Source: Sphaerisporangium sp. TRM90804 (GTDB lineage Bacteria; Actinomycetota; Actinomycetes; Streptosporangiales; Streptosporangiaceae). Taken from it: a stretch of 64,000 bases of DNA. Below the pieces are notes generated by a model that saw only the letters and a list, made by a program, of their open reading frames with translations, made no database searches and had not been told where the DNA came from. Each line of letters opens with the position of its first letter. The stretch's first letter is position 1. The DNA is taken from contig NZ_JARWAC010000010.1 in assembly GCF_029846175.1 (NCBI RefSeq), positions 186,001 to 250,000 on the forward strand. Reading direction: 5' to 3'. A program made the position numbers and the translations under genes. Shown in pieces: positions 32,841 through 41,165 of this stretch.

Positions 32841-34103
32841 ATGGGAACGGGGCGGTCGTCGGGGCCGGTGACGTGGGTGAGAGATCGCCCGATGGCCGTC
32901 GACGGGGTGCTCGCCGGAGTGCTGGCCCTGGTGTCGTCGCTCGCGCTCGTCATCCAGGCGCGCAATGAGCACATGCCGCCGCCGGGCCTCCCGGCGGTGG
33001 CGCTCGTGCTGGCGGTCAGCCTGCCGCTCGCCTGGCGGCGGCGCCACCCGTTCTGGATCAACCTCGGGGTCGGCGCGGCGTCCGCCGTCTACGGGGCGAC
33101 GTCCTTTCCCGACCTGGTGACCCCCGTGCCCCTCGGCGGCGTGGCCGCCATGTACGGCCTCGTCGCGTGGTCCGGCCGCCGCCGGGCGGTGGTCGTCGGC
33201 GTCGTCACGGGGGTCGCGCTGGTGGTCCTGGCCTCGCTGCCCGCGACCAGGACGGACGTGCTCGACTTCACCTTCACCGCGCTGCTGCTGGGCGGCGCCT
33301 GGGTGCTCGGCGACAGCGCCCGGATTCGTCGCGCGTACACCGCCGAGCTGGAGAGACGGGCGTCGTGGCTGGCGCGCGAGCGGGAGCTGGAGGCACAGCG
33401 GGCCGTGACCGCCGAGCGGGCACGCATCGCGCGCGAGCTGCACGACGTGGTCGCCCACCACGTCAGCATGATGGTGGTGCAGGCGGAGGCGGGTTCGGCG
33501 GTGGCGGAGCGCGACGGGGCCGGGGTGGTGCGGACGTTCGACACGATCTCCGGCATCGGACGGCAGGCTCTCGTCGAGATGCGCCGCCTGCTGGGGGTGC
33601 TGCGCGAGGAGGCCGGCCGTACGGAGGCGAGCCTCGCGCCGCAACCCGGCGTGGCGCAGTTGCCCGCGCTGGTCGAACAGGTCCGCGAGGCCGGGCTGCG
33701 GGCGAGCCTGGAGGTCGAGGGCGAGCCCGTCCCGCTGCCGCCCGGCGTCGACCTGTCGGTGTACCGCATCGTCCAGGAGGCGCTGACCAACGTGCTCAAG
33801 CACGCGGGCCAAGTGGCGGTGCGGGTGCGGGTCCGGTACGGGGACCGGGACGTGCGCGTCGAGGTGTGCGACCATGGCGCGGCGCGAACGGGTCGTCCCG
33901 GGTCCCCGGCTCCGGCCGGGAACGCGGGCGCGTCCGGGAACGCGGATACGGCCGTGGACGCCGCCGCGGGCGGGCGGCCGGGGCACGGGCTCATCGGCAT
34001 GCGGGAGAGGGTGCAGTTGTTCGGCGGAGAGCTGACCGCGGGGCCGGGGCCGGACGGGGGCTTCACCGTGGCGGTGCGGCTGCCGGTGGGAGGCCTGCGA
34101 TGA
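32841..34103 (+). CDS. NarL-type sensor histidine kinase
   Basis: The 420-residue protein has four or five N-terminal membrane helices, then a HisKA_3 dimerisation domain with phospho-acceptor His201 ([16 protein letters not shown]), and a HATPase domain (YRIVQEALTNVLKHAGQVAV, and GHGLIGMRERVQLFGGELTA). A Gly/Ala/Asn-rich insertion interrupts the HATPase region near residues 350-375. No extracytoplasmic sensor domain is apparent, so it may sense a membrane signal. The stop codon overlaps the start of the cognate response regulator (ATGA). Confidence 0.9.
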   Translation: MGTGRSSGPVTWVRDRPMAVDGVLAGVLALVSSLALVIQARNEHMPPPGLPAVALVLAVSLPLAWRRRHPFWINLGVGAASAVYGATSFPDLVTPVPLGGVAAMYGLVAWSGRRRAVVVGVVTGVALVVLASLPATRTDVLDFTFTALLLGGAWVLGDSARIRRAYTAELERRASWLARERELEAQRAVTAERARIARELHDVVAHHVSMMVVQAEAGSAVAERDGAGVVRTFDTISGIGRQALVEMRRLLGVLREEAGRTEASLAPQPGVAQLPALVEQVREAGLRASLEVEGEPVPLPPGVDLSVYRIVQEALTNVLKHAGQVAVRVRVRYGDRDVRVEVCDHGAARTGRPGSPAPAGNAGASGNADTAVDAAAGGRPGHGLIGMRERVQLFGGELTAGPGPDGGFTVAVRLPVGGLR

Positions 34104-34768
34104 GCATCAGGGTCATGGTCGCCGACGACCAGGAGCTGCTGCGGGCGGGCTTCCACATGATCCTGGACGCGCAGCCGGACATGGAGGTGATCGCCGAGGC
34201 GGCCGACGGCGCCGAGGCGGTGTCCCTCGCCCGCGAGCTGCGGCCGGACGTCGTGCTCATGGACATCCGCATGCCGCGTGTGGACGGCTTGCAGGCCACC
34301 CGGCGGCTGGCCGGCCCTGATGTGGCCGACCCGGTGAAGGTGCTGGTCCTGACCACGTTCGACCTCGACGACTACGTGTACGAGGCGCTGCGCGCCGGCG
34401 CCAGCGGCTTCCTGCTCAAGGACCTGCGCCGCGAGGAGCTGGTCAACGCCGTGCGCGTGGTGGCCGCCGGCGAGGCGCTGCTCGCCCCCTCGATCACCAA
34501 GCGGCTCATCGGCGAGTTCGCCCGCCGCCCGCGCCCGCCGCGGAGTGCGCCGCCGTCCCTCGGCTCGCTCACCGCGCGGGAACGCGAGGTGCTGTCCCTC
34601 ATCGCCAGGGGTCAGTCGAACGCCGAGATCGCGGCCACCCTGGTGATCGGCGAGCAGACGGTGAAGACGCACGTGAGCAACGTCCTGTCGAAGCTGTACC
34701 TGCGCGACCGCGTGCACGCCGTGATCATGGCCTACGAGGTCGGGCTGGTCCGCCCGGAAACGCCGTGA
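34100..34768 (+). CDS. NarL/FixJ-family response regulator
   Basis: The 222-residue regulator has a receiver domain (VMVADDQELLRAGFHMILDA, phospho-acceptor Asp55 in VVLMDIRMP, and LKDLRREELVNAV) and a LuxR-type helix-turn-helix (LTAREREVLSLIARGQSNAE, then TVKTHVSNVLSKLYLRDRVH). It overlaps the kinase gene upstream by 4 bp and is its partner. The target genes are not evident; the divergent membrane protein is one candidate. Confidence 0.93.
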   Translation: MSIRVMVADDQELLRAGFHMILDAQPDMEVIAEAADGAEAVSLARELRPDVVLMDIRMPRVDGLQATRRLAGPDVADPVKVLVLTTFDLDDYVYEALRAGASGFLLKDLRREELVNAVRVVAAGEALLAPSITKRLIGEFARRPRPPRSAPPSLGSLTAREREVLSLIARGQSNAEIAATLVIGEQTVKTHVSNVLSKLYLRDRVHAVIMAYEVGLVRPETP

Positions 34769-35107
34769 CCCCGCGGCACGGGACGGCCCTCCGCGCGGCC
34801 GAGATCGAGCCGGGCTCGGGCCGGACGGCGAGACCGTCGCGCCGCGGCGGCCGTCGACGGGCCTGACGGAGCACGGCCAGGCGCCCACGGCGTGTTTCGC
34901 GCCTGTTGCGTCCGTGCGCGGCTCTCCCGCTGGTGACGGTCCGTCGCCGAGCCGTGGACGCACCCGCTGACCTGCCTTGATGCGATCATCCGGGGCCGGC
35001 CGGGTGTCCGGTGGCAACTTTTGGCAAGCGCTTTCCGCCGCAACACCGCCGTAATAAAGTCCGAACTCCACCCCCCGTTTCCGATGCTCAATCGCCCAGG
35101 AGGCGTC
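34769..35107. other. Intergenic region carrying a LacI operator
   Basis: No gene in 339 bp. The notable content is the palindrome at 35023-35036, about 72 bp before the DUF1996 start, and the ribosome site AGGAGG directly before it. Confidence 0.5.
35023..35036. promoter_or_regulatory. LacI-family operator upstream of the DUF1996 gene
   Basis: GGCAAGCGCTTTCC is a palindrome with the central CG (core AAGCGCTT) characteristic of LacI/GalR-family operators. A related site, GGCAACCGTTTGCC, lies upstream of the lacI-family gene at 38251, which supports one regulator acting at both. Confidence 0.65.
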
Positions 35108-35962
35108 ATGAGTATTCGCACCCTCGTGGCCATGACGGCCGCGCTCGTCCTCGCCGCCACAGGCACCGCGCAGGCGGCCGGCGGCGTACGAGTGGCCGAC
35201 GATCCGCCGTTCGCGCAGTACCAGGAGATGCACGCGAACTGCACCGTCACCCATCGGCTCAGCGACGACCCGATCATCTTCCCGGGGCTGCCGGGCGCGT
35301 CGCACAACCACACCTTCGTCGGCAACCCCGCCACCAACGCGAGCTCGACCCCGCAGGCGCTGGTCGGTGGGGCGACGTCCTGCGAGGACCAGCTCGACGC
35401 GTCGGGATACTGGTTCCCGACGTTGCTGCAGAACGGCACCGTACGGCTGCCGGACAAGCCGACGATCTACTACAAGGCCGGCGTCAAGGACTACCGCACC
35501 GTCCGGCCGTTCCCGCCCGGGTTCCGGCTCGTCGTCGGCGACGCCCGCACGCCGGACGCCGCCGCCTACCAGGGCACCTGGAAGTGCCCCGGTTACACGG
35601 GCACCGTCTTCCCTGGCTCGTGCCCGAGCGGCAGCTCCCTGGTCGCCCGGCTGAAGGCGCCGAGCTGCTGGGACAGCGTGCACCTGGACAGCGCCGACCA
35701 CAAGTCGCACATGGCGTGGCCGGACCGCGGCGTCTGCCCGGCGAGCCACCCGGTGCCTCTGCCCATGCTCGAGATCAAGGTGCCGTATCCGCTGCCCGGC
35801 GGGAACACCAGCGGCCTGTCCCTGTCCTCGGGCGCCGCGTACACCTTCCACTACGACTTCATGAACGGGTGGAACGCGCCGCGCCAGGCGTATCTCGTGA
35901 GCTACTGCATCAACGGCGGACGCCAGTGCAACGGCTACGGGCAGGACCCGCACAAGCCGTAA
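35108..35962 (+). CDS. Secreted DUF1996-domain protein
   Basis: ATG 35108 follows AGGAGG at ideal spacing and opens a signal peptide (MSIRTLVAMTAALVLAATGT, cleavage near AQA-A). The 284-residue protein shows the DUF1996 pattern: FAQYQEMHANCTVTHRLSDD, PGASHNHTFVG, CWDSVHLDSADHKSHMAWP and the Cys-rich end LVSYCINGG. The domain occurs in secreted fungal and actinobacterial proteins, often beside polysaccharide-active enzymes; its activity is not known to me. A LacI-type operator precedes the gene, and a secreted beta-helix protein follows 117 bp downstream. Confidence 0.85.
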   Translation: MSIRTLVAMTAALVLAATGTAQAAGGVRVADDPPFAQYQEMHANCTVTHRLSDDPIIFPGLPGASHNHTFVGNPATNASSTPQALVGGATSCEDQLDASGYWFPTLLQNGTVRLPDKPTIYYKAGVKDYRTVRPFPPGFRLVVGDARTPDAAAYQGTWKCPGYTGTVFPGSCPSGSSLVARLKAPSCWDSVHLDSADHKSHMAWPDRGVCPASHPVPLPMLEIKVPYPLPGGNTSGLSLSSGAAYTFHYDFMNGWNAPRQAYLVSYCINGGRQCNGYGQDPHKP

Positions 35963-36079
35963 CACCCGGCCACACCCCCGGTCCTCACCTCGCATGTGGT
36001 TCGTCGGCGGCGCCCGTCCCGGGCGCCGCCCGTACAAGCATGCCGCCGCTCCCCGCGGCGGCCCCCGCCAGGAGAAACC

Positions 36080-38254
36080 ATGCGTGCCTCACCCCTACGC
36101 CGCTTGCCGGCCGGCATCGCCGCCATGGCGCTGGCCGTCACCGGCATGGCCGTCACGCCGAGCGCCGCCCCCGCGAGCGCGGCCGCGTGCGACACCGCCA
36201 CGAACCTCGCTCTCGACAAGCCCGCGACCGCCTCCTCCGTGCAGGGCAACGGCTACCTGCCCGCCAGGGCCGTCGACGGCGACGCCGCCACCCGATGGTC
36301 GAGCCAGTTCAGCGATCCGCAGTGGATCCAGGTCGACCTCGGGGCGGGTACCACGGTCTGCCAGGTGGTCGTCGACTGGCAGACGTCGTACGCCAGGGCC
36401 TTCCGCCTGGAGCTGTCCGGCGACGGCGTGAACTGGACGACGATCTACTCCACCACCACCGGCGCCGGCGGCACGCAGACCATCGACGCCGCCGGCACCG
36501 GCCGCTACCTGCGCGTGTACGGCACGCAGCGTGCCACCGGATACGGGTACTCCGTCAAGGAGCTGACCGTCCACGGCGCCGGCTCGGGTGGCGGCGAGTG
36601 TCAGACGCCGCCGCCGGTGTCCCAGGACCTCGGGCCCAACGTGGTCGTCTTCGATCCGTCGATGTCCGGTTCGAGCATCCAGAGCAGGCTGAACGCCATC
36701 TTCGCCCAGAGCGAGAGCGCCCAGTTCGGCAGCCAGCGCTACGCGGTGATGTTCAAGCCGGGCACCTACAGCGGCATCAACGCCAACACCGGCTTCTACA
36801 CCTCCGTGCTGGGCCTGGGCCGCAACCCCGACGACGTCACGATCAACGGCGACGTGACGGTGGACGCCGGCTGGTTCGGCGGCAACGCCACCCAGAACTT
36901 CTGGCGCTCGGTCGAGAACCTGGCGATCGTGCCCAGCAACGGCACCAACCGGTGGGCGGTGTCGCAGGCCGCGCCGATGCGCCGGGTGCACATCCGCGGC
37001 GACCTCAACCTGGCCCCCAACGGGTACGGCTGGGCCAGCGGCGGTTACATCGCCGACAGCAGGATCGACGGGAGGGTCGGCCCCTACTCCCAGCAGCAGT
37101 GGTACACCCGCGACAGCCAGATCGGCGGCTGGGTCAACGGCGTGTGGAACATGGTGTTCTCCGGGGTGAAGGGCGCCCCGGCCAACAGCTTCCCCAGCCC
37201 GCCGTACACGACCCTGGCGACCACCCCGGTCGTGCGGGACAAGCCCTACCTGTACCTCGACGGCGGCGCCTACCACGTGTTCGTGCCCAGCCTGCGGACC
37301 AACGCCTCCGGCACGAGCTGGTCGGGCGGGTCGACGCCGGGCACCCCCGTGCCGCTCACCCGGTTCTACGTGGCACGGCCGGCCGACTCGGCGGCCACCC
37401 TCAACAACGCCCTGGCCTGCGGCATGAACCTGCTGTTCACCCCGGGTGTCTACCATCTGAGCCAGACGCTGAAGGTGACCCGGCCGGACACCGTCGTGCT
37501 GGGCGTCGGCTACCCGACGCTGATCCCGGACAACGGCGTCACCGCGATGACCGTCGCCGACGTCGACGGCGTCAAGCTCGCCGGGCTGCTGTTCGACGCG
37601 GGCACGGTGAACTCGCCGTCCCTGTTGCAGGTCGGGCCGAGCGGCGCGACCACCAGTCACGCCGCGAACCCGACCACGCTGCAGGACGTGTTCTTCCGCG
37701 TCGGCGGGGCCGGGCCGGGGAAGGTGACCACGGCGCTGATCGTGAACAGCGCCGACACGATCATCGACCACATCTGGGCGTGGCGCGCCGACCACGGCAG
37801 CGGCGTCGGGTGGACGGTCAATCCGGCCGACACGGGCCTGATCGTCAACGGCGCCCGCGTCTCCGCGTACGGGCTGTTCGTGGAGCACTTCAACAAGTAC
37901 GAGGTGATCTGGAACGGCCAGGGCGGGCGCACGATCTTCTTCCAGAACGAGATGCCCTACGACCCGCCGAGCCAGGCGGCGTGGCGCAGTGACGGGCGCG
38001 GGTACGCCGCGTACAAGGTGGCCGACTCGGTGACGTCGCACGAGGCGTGGGGCATGGGCAGCTACTGCGTGTTCACCGCCGATCCGAGCATCGTGGCGGA
38101 ACGCGCCTTCGAGGCCCCCGTCAGGGCGAACGTCAAGTTCCACAACATCCTGACCATCTCGCTGGGCAAGGGCTCGATCGAGCACGTCATCAACGACACC
38201 GGCGCGTCGACCGGTACCACCGTCAAGCCGGTGAACATCGTCAGCTACCCCTAG
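36080..38254 (+). CDS. Secreted discoidin (F5/8 type C) plus right-handed beta-helix protein
   Basis: ATG 36080 follows AGGAGA. The 724-residue protein has a signal peptide (MRASPLRRLPAGIAAMALAV), a discoidin/CBM32 domain at about residues 38-170 (LALDKPATASSVQGNGYLPA, and GDAATRWSSQFSDPQWIQVD), then a long beta-helix (residues 185-720: ALACGMNLLFTPGVYHLSQT, DHIWAWRADHG, EHFNKYEVIWNGQGGRTIFF). The fold and secretion fit a polysaccharide lyase or glycoside hydrolase; I cannot assign a family or catalytic residues. The stop codon overlaps, tail to tail, that of the lacI gene. It is probably co-regulated with DUF1996 by that LacI protein. Confidence 0.8.
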   Translation: MRASPLRRLPAGIAAMALAVTGMAVTPSAAPASAAACDTATNLALDKPATASSVQGNGYLPARAVDGDAATRWSSQFSDPQWIQVDLGAGTTVCQVVVDWQTSYARAFRLELSGDGVNWTTIYSTTTGAGGTQTIDAAGTGRYLRVYGTQRATGYGYSVKELTVHGAGSGGGECQTPPPVSQDLGPNVVVFDPSMSGSSIQSRLNAIFAQSESAQFGSQRYAVMFKPGTYSGINANTGFYTSVLGLGRNPDDVTINGDVTVDAGWFGGNATQNFWRSVENLAIVPSNGTNRWAVSQAAPMRRVHIRGDLNLAPNGYGWASGGYIADSRIDGRVGPYSQQQWYTRDSQIGGWVNGVWNMVFSGVKGAPANSFPSPPYTTLATTPVVRDKPYLYLDGGAYHVFVPSLRTNASGTSWSGGSTPGTPVPLTRFYVARPADSAATLNNALACGMNLLFTPGVYHLSQTLKVTRPDTVVLGVGYPTLIPDNGVTAMTVADVDGVKLAGLLFDAGTVNSPSLLQVGPSGATTSHAANPTTLQDVFFRVGGAGPGKVTTALIVNSADTIIDHIWAWRADHGSGVGWTVNPADTGLIVNGARVSAYGLFVEHFNKYEVIWNGQGGRTIFFQNEMPYDPPSQAAWRSDGRGYAAYKVADSVTSHEAWGMGSYCVFTADPSIVAERAFEAPVRANVKFHNILTISLGKGSIEHVINDTGASTGTTVKPVNIVSYP

Positions 38255-39264
38255 CGCGGGGCGGGACCCGTCGACTCGCGCACGATCAGGTGCGTCGGCA
38301 GCACGGCCGACTGCCGTGCCGCCGGCGCACCGTCGTTGAGGCGGGCCAGCAGCATCGACACCGCCACCCGCCCGGCCTGCTCGATCGGGGCGGCGAGTGT
38401 GGTGAGGGTGGGGTGGCAGAAGTCCGCTCCGAACATGTCGTCACAGCCGACGACGCTGATCTCCTCCGGCACGCCGATGCCGCGCTCACGCAGGCGGGTG
38501 AGCATCCCGATGGCGAGCAGGTCGTTGAAGGCGATGCACGCCGTGGCGCGGGTGTTGATCAGCGCGTCGGCGGCGGCCGATCCGGACATCCGGCCGGCCG
38601 GGAACGGGCCGAGACGGTGTACCGGCAGCCCGTGCCGGGCCGCCGTCGTGACCAGCGAACGCCATCGGGCCTCGTTGGCCCAGGAGTTCTGCGGGCCGGA
38701 CAGGTAGACGATCTCCCTGTGCCCCAGTGAGATCAGGTGCTCGGCCGCCTGCGCCACACCGGACGGGGAGTCGAGCACCACGCTCTCGACACCGCGCACC
38801 ATGCGGTTGACGGCCACCAGCGGCAGCTCGGCGGCCAGCTCCGCGAGCAGACGGCGGGACAGCCGCGAGGTGGCCATGATCGCCCCGTCGATCGACTGCC
38901 GCATCTTGGACAGCGTGTGCGACTCCAGTTCGCCGGAGTTCTCGGTGTCGATGAGCAGGTGGGTGTAGCCCGCGGCTCTGAGCTGGTGCTGTGTGCCCCG
39001 GATCAGCCCGAAGTAGAACGGGTTGGTCACGTCGGACACCAGCACCGCGACGGTCTCGGTGCGTCCCGAGGTCAGCGCGCGGGCGTGGGTGTTGGGCACG
39101 TAGGACAGCTCGCGGGCCATCGCGACGATGCGCTCGCGGGTGGCCGCGTTCACCCGCTCGGGCCGCGACAGCGCGCGGGACACGGTGGACGCGGCGAAGC
39201 CCGTCGCCTCCGCGATGTCGTTGATCGTGACACGTGATCGCTGCACGTTGTCGCGACTGTCCAT
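38251..39264 (-). CDS. LacI-family transcriptional regulator
   Basis: ATG 39264 is chosen because the HTH starts 12 residues later: VTINDIAEATGFAASTVSRA then LSRPERVNAATRERI, the typical LacI hinge-linked DNA-binding domain. The rest of the 337-residue protein is a periplasmic-binding-protein-like ligand domain (VLVSDVTNPFYFGLIRG, AFNDLLAIGMLTRLRERGIG, EISVVGCDDM). It faces the DUF1996/beta-helix genes tail to tail. Palindromes for a LacI-type protein lie at 35023-35036 and at 39295-39308 in front of its own gene, so negative autoregulation and sugar-induced release are likely. Confidence 0.92.
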   Translation of the reverse strand: MDSRDNVQRSRVTINDIAEATGFAASTVSRALSRPERVNAATRERIVAMARELSYVPNTHARALTSGRTETVAVLVSDVTNPFYFGLIRGTQHQLRAAGYTHLLIDTENSGELESHTLSKMRQSIDGAIMATSRLSRRLLAELAAELPLVAVNRMVRGVESVVLDSPSGVAQAAEHLISLGHREIVYLSGPQNSWANEARWRSLVTTAARHGLPVHRLGPFPAGRMSGSAAADALINTRATACIAFNDLLAIGMLTRLRERGIGVPEEISVVGCDDMFGADFCHPTLTTLAAPIEQAGRVAVSMLLARLNDGAPAARQSAVLPTHLIVRESTGPAPR

Positions 39265-39294
39265 ACACGGACGAAAACACGGCATGACAGGAAT

Positions 39295-39308
39295 GGCAAC
39301 CGTTTGCC
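39295..39308. promoter_or_regulatory. LacI-family operator in front of lacI
   Basis: GGCAACCGTTTGCC, a 14-bp palindrome with central CG and only one mismatched pair, lies 31 bp upstream of the lacI ATG. It resembles the site at 35023-35036. Confidence 0.7.
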
Positions 39309-39338
39309 GCCCTCGACTGTCAGGCGCTCGCGAGGGCG

Positions 39339-39377
39339 GCGATGAGCGGCGTCCCACGGCGGGGACGCGCTCATCGC
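39339..39377 (-). terminator. Hairpin terminator after the DHFR-like gene
   Basis: GCGATGAGC(G)GCGTCCC pairs with GGGACGCGCTCATCGC, with a single bulged G and a six-base loop. It lies about 33 bp beyond the stop codon of the minus-strand gene at 39410. Confidence 0.65.
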
Positions 39378-39409
39378 GGCCTGTGCGTGCCGTCGTGCGA
39401 GGGCGGTGG

Positions 39410-40054
39410 TCAGCGTCTCCAGAACAGCAGGTGGGTGACCCCGCTGGGGCTGGGGACGGTTTCGAGGTGGAAGCGGTCGAGCAGGTCGGTGTGGCTGTTC
39501 CACAGGCGTTCGCCTCGGCCGAGGTCGACGGGGGCGACGGCGATGTGCATCGTGTCGACCAGGTCGGCCTCCAGGAACTCGCGGACGGTGGCGACTCCGC
39601 CGCCGAGGCGCACGTCCCGGCCGTCGGCGGCCCGCTTCGCGCGTGCGAGGGCCTCGGCCGGTGTCGCGTCGAGGAAGTGGAAGGTGGTGTCGGCCAGGGT
39701 GAACGACGGGCGTTCGTGGTGGGTGAGCACGAAGACCGGCGTGCGGAACGGCGGGGTGTCCCCCCACCATCCCCGCCACTCGTGGTTCTCCCAGGGGCCG
39801 CGCTGCGGGCCGAACTTGTTGCGCCCCATGATCTCCGCGCCCATGTTGTTGCGGAAGTCGCGGGTCAGGTAGTCGTCCAGGCCGCGGGTGCCGCCGGGGT
39901 CGGTGCGGTTCACCCAGCCGGCGGTGGCGCCCGCCCAGGACGCGAAGGCGGCTGGGTCCGCGTGGCCGAAGGGCCGCTCCAGGCTCTGCCCCTCACCGGC
40001 GCCGAACCCGTCACGCGACACGGTGAAGCACTGCACCCTCAACAACTGCGACAT
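39410..40054 (-). CDS. Dihydrofolate reductase/RibD C-terminal-like family protein
   Basis: The 214-residue protein belongs to the DHFR-like family annotated as dihydrofolate reductase or deaminase-reductase: QCFTVSRDGFGAGEGQSLER, AEIMGRNKFGPQRGPW, PVFVLTHHERPSF, and VRLGGGVATVREFLEADLVD, the NADPH-binding Gly-Gly motif. It is not the essential DHFR. These reductases use NAD(P)H; the substrate is unknown. The start ATG lies behind a perfect AAGGAGG. It is a single-gene unit with its own terminator. Confidence 0.85.
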   Translation of the reverse strand: MSQLLRVQCFTVSRDGFGAGEGQSLERPFGHADPAAFASWAGATAGWVNRTDPGGTRGLDDYLTRDFRNNMGAEIMGRNKFGPQRGPWENHEWRGWWGDTPPFRTPVFVLTHHERPSFTLADTTFHFLDATPAEALARAKRAADGRDVRLGGGVATVREFLEADLVDTMHIAVAPVDLGRGERLWNSHTDLLDRFHLETVPSPSGVTHLLFWRR

Positions 40055-40178
40055 GCGTCCTCCTTGGGAGCTGACCGGCGACTTCCAGCGGGACGCCCAG
40101 GCGGGCGCCCCTTCGGGAGGTGGTCGGAACAGGAAGGCGATTCTTGCCGCGGGCGCACGGTCGGCTTTTCAGGCCGCT

Positions 40179-41087
40179 TCACCGATCGCTTTCGAGCTCG
40201 CCGGCGATCTCTTGGGCCAGCCGTGCGGCGCGGGCGGCGAGGGGCGAGGGGGTGCGGTGGGCGCGGCGCACCAGGTAGATCTCCCGGGGGGCGATCGGCG
40301 GTCGCAACGCGTGGACGCTCAGCGCCTCGTCGGCCATGGCGCCGGCGGTGTGAAGGACGAGCCGGGGGAGGATCGCCGAGCCGAGACCGGCGCGGACCAT
40401 CGAGAGCACGACCTCGTTGCCGGCGGCGCGGAAGACGATCTCGGGATGGACGCCGTCGGCGGCGAGGGCCTCCTCCAGCGCCGGCTGTGCGCAGTCGGGT
40501 GGCCAGGCGACCATCGGGGCCCCGTCGAGCCGTGCCAGGTCGACGGGCCCGTCGGGAAAGCGCCCGCGGGGTGCCACCAGGTGGTACGGGTCGTCGAGCA
40601 GTTTGAGGTACTCGACGTCGTCGCCGGGGACCCGGTGGTCGTAGAAGAGCAGGTCGACCGCTGACGGGTCCGCAAACCCCACCTCGTCCTCGGAGAGCCG
40701 GATGTCGCAGCCGGGGAACTCGTCGCGGAGCCGGCGGATGAGAACCGGGAGGAGCGTGGTGGACACGCTCTGGAAGGTGCCGATCGTGATGCGGCCCTCG
40801 CCGGCTTTGAACCTCTCGATGGCGGTGTGCATGGCGTCGGCCTTGGCGAGCAGCTCCGCGGCGTGGGCCAGCGTCACCTCGCCCAGCGGCGTGAGCCGCA
40901 CCCGGCGCGGGCCGCCCGGACGGTCGAAGAGGCGGCCGCCGACCGCGCGCTCAAGGGCGGCGACGTGCTGGCTGACGGTGGACTGGGTGTACCCGAGCCG
41001 CGAGGCCGCCCGGCCGAACGAACCCTCAACGACGACGGCGGTGAGGGTGGCCAGATGCCGGAGCTCCGCGTGTGCCACGCCGACCAC
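40179..41087 (-). CDS. LysR-family transcriptional regulator
   Basis: The 302-residue protein has an N-terminal winged HTH (LATLTAVVVEGSFGRAASRL, then GYTQSTVSQHVAALERAVGG) and a LysR substrate-binding domain (GEGRITIGTFQSVSTTLLPV, VRAGLGSAILPRLVL). It is divergent from an LLM-class oxidoreductase gene 78 bp away, the classic arrangement of a LysR regulator with its target, and a matching palindrome lies between them. Either of the nearby GTG codons could be the start; the first gives MVGVAHAELRHL. Confidence 0.9.
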   Translation of the reverse strand: MVGVAHAELRHLATLTAVVVEGSFGRAASRLGYTQSTVSQHVAALERAVGGRLFDRPGGPRRVRLTPLGEVTLAHAAELLAKADAMHTAIERFKAGEGRITIGTFQSVSTTLLPVLIRRLRDEFPGCDIRLSEDEVGFADPSAVDLLFYDHRVPGDDVEYLKLLDDPYHLVAPRGRFPDGPVDLARLDGAPMVAWPPDCAQPALEEALAADGVHPEIVFRAAGNEVVLSMVRAGLGSAILPRLVLHTAGAMADEALSVHALRPPIAPREIYLVRRAHRTPSPLAARAARLAQEIAGELESDR

Positions 41088-41122
41088 GGTACATCGTCAG
41101 GCCCGATCGTCACCATCGTAGA

Positions 41123-41141
41123 TCATCGCTTTTCACGATGA
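41123..41141. promoter_or_regulatory. LysR-type operator (TCATCG-N7-CGATGA)
   Basis: Perfect 6-bp arms TCATCG and CGATGA with a 7-bp spacer, fitting the T-N11-A rule. It lies between the divergent lysR and the LLM oxidoreductase gene, 24 bp before the ATG of the latter. Confidence 0.65.
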
Positions 41142-41165
41142 GTCAGGAAACCTAGGGTCGGAGAC

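Noticed and set aside
35011-37992. 993-codon plus-strand frame overlapping the DUF1996 and beta-helix genes
   Set aside because: Same strand, other frame; Arg/Gly/Pro-rich without signal peptide or ribosome site, whereas the two annotated genes have signal peptides and good ribosome sites.
36080-38254. Adenylate cyclase (a name sometimes attached to similar proteins)
   Set aside because: It has no cyclase motif; the discoidin domain, signal peptide and beta-helix repeats indicate a secreted carbohydrate-related protein.
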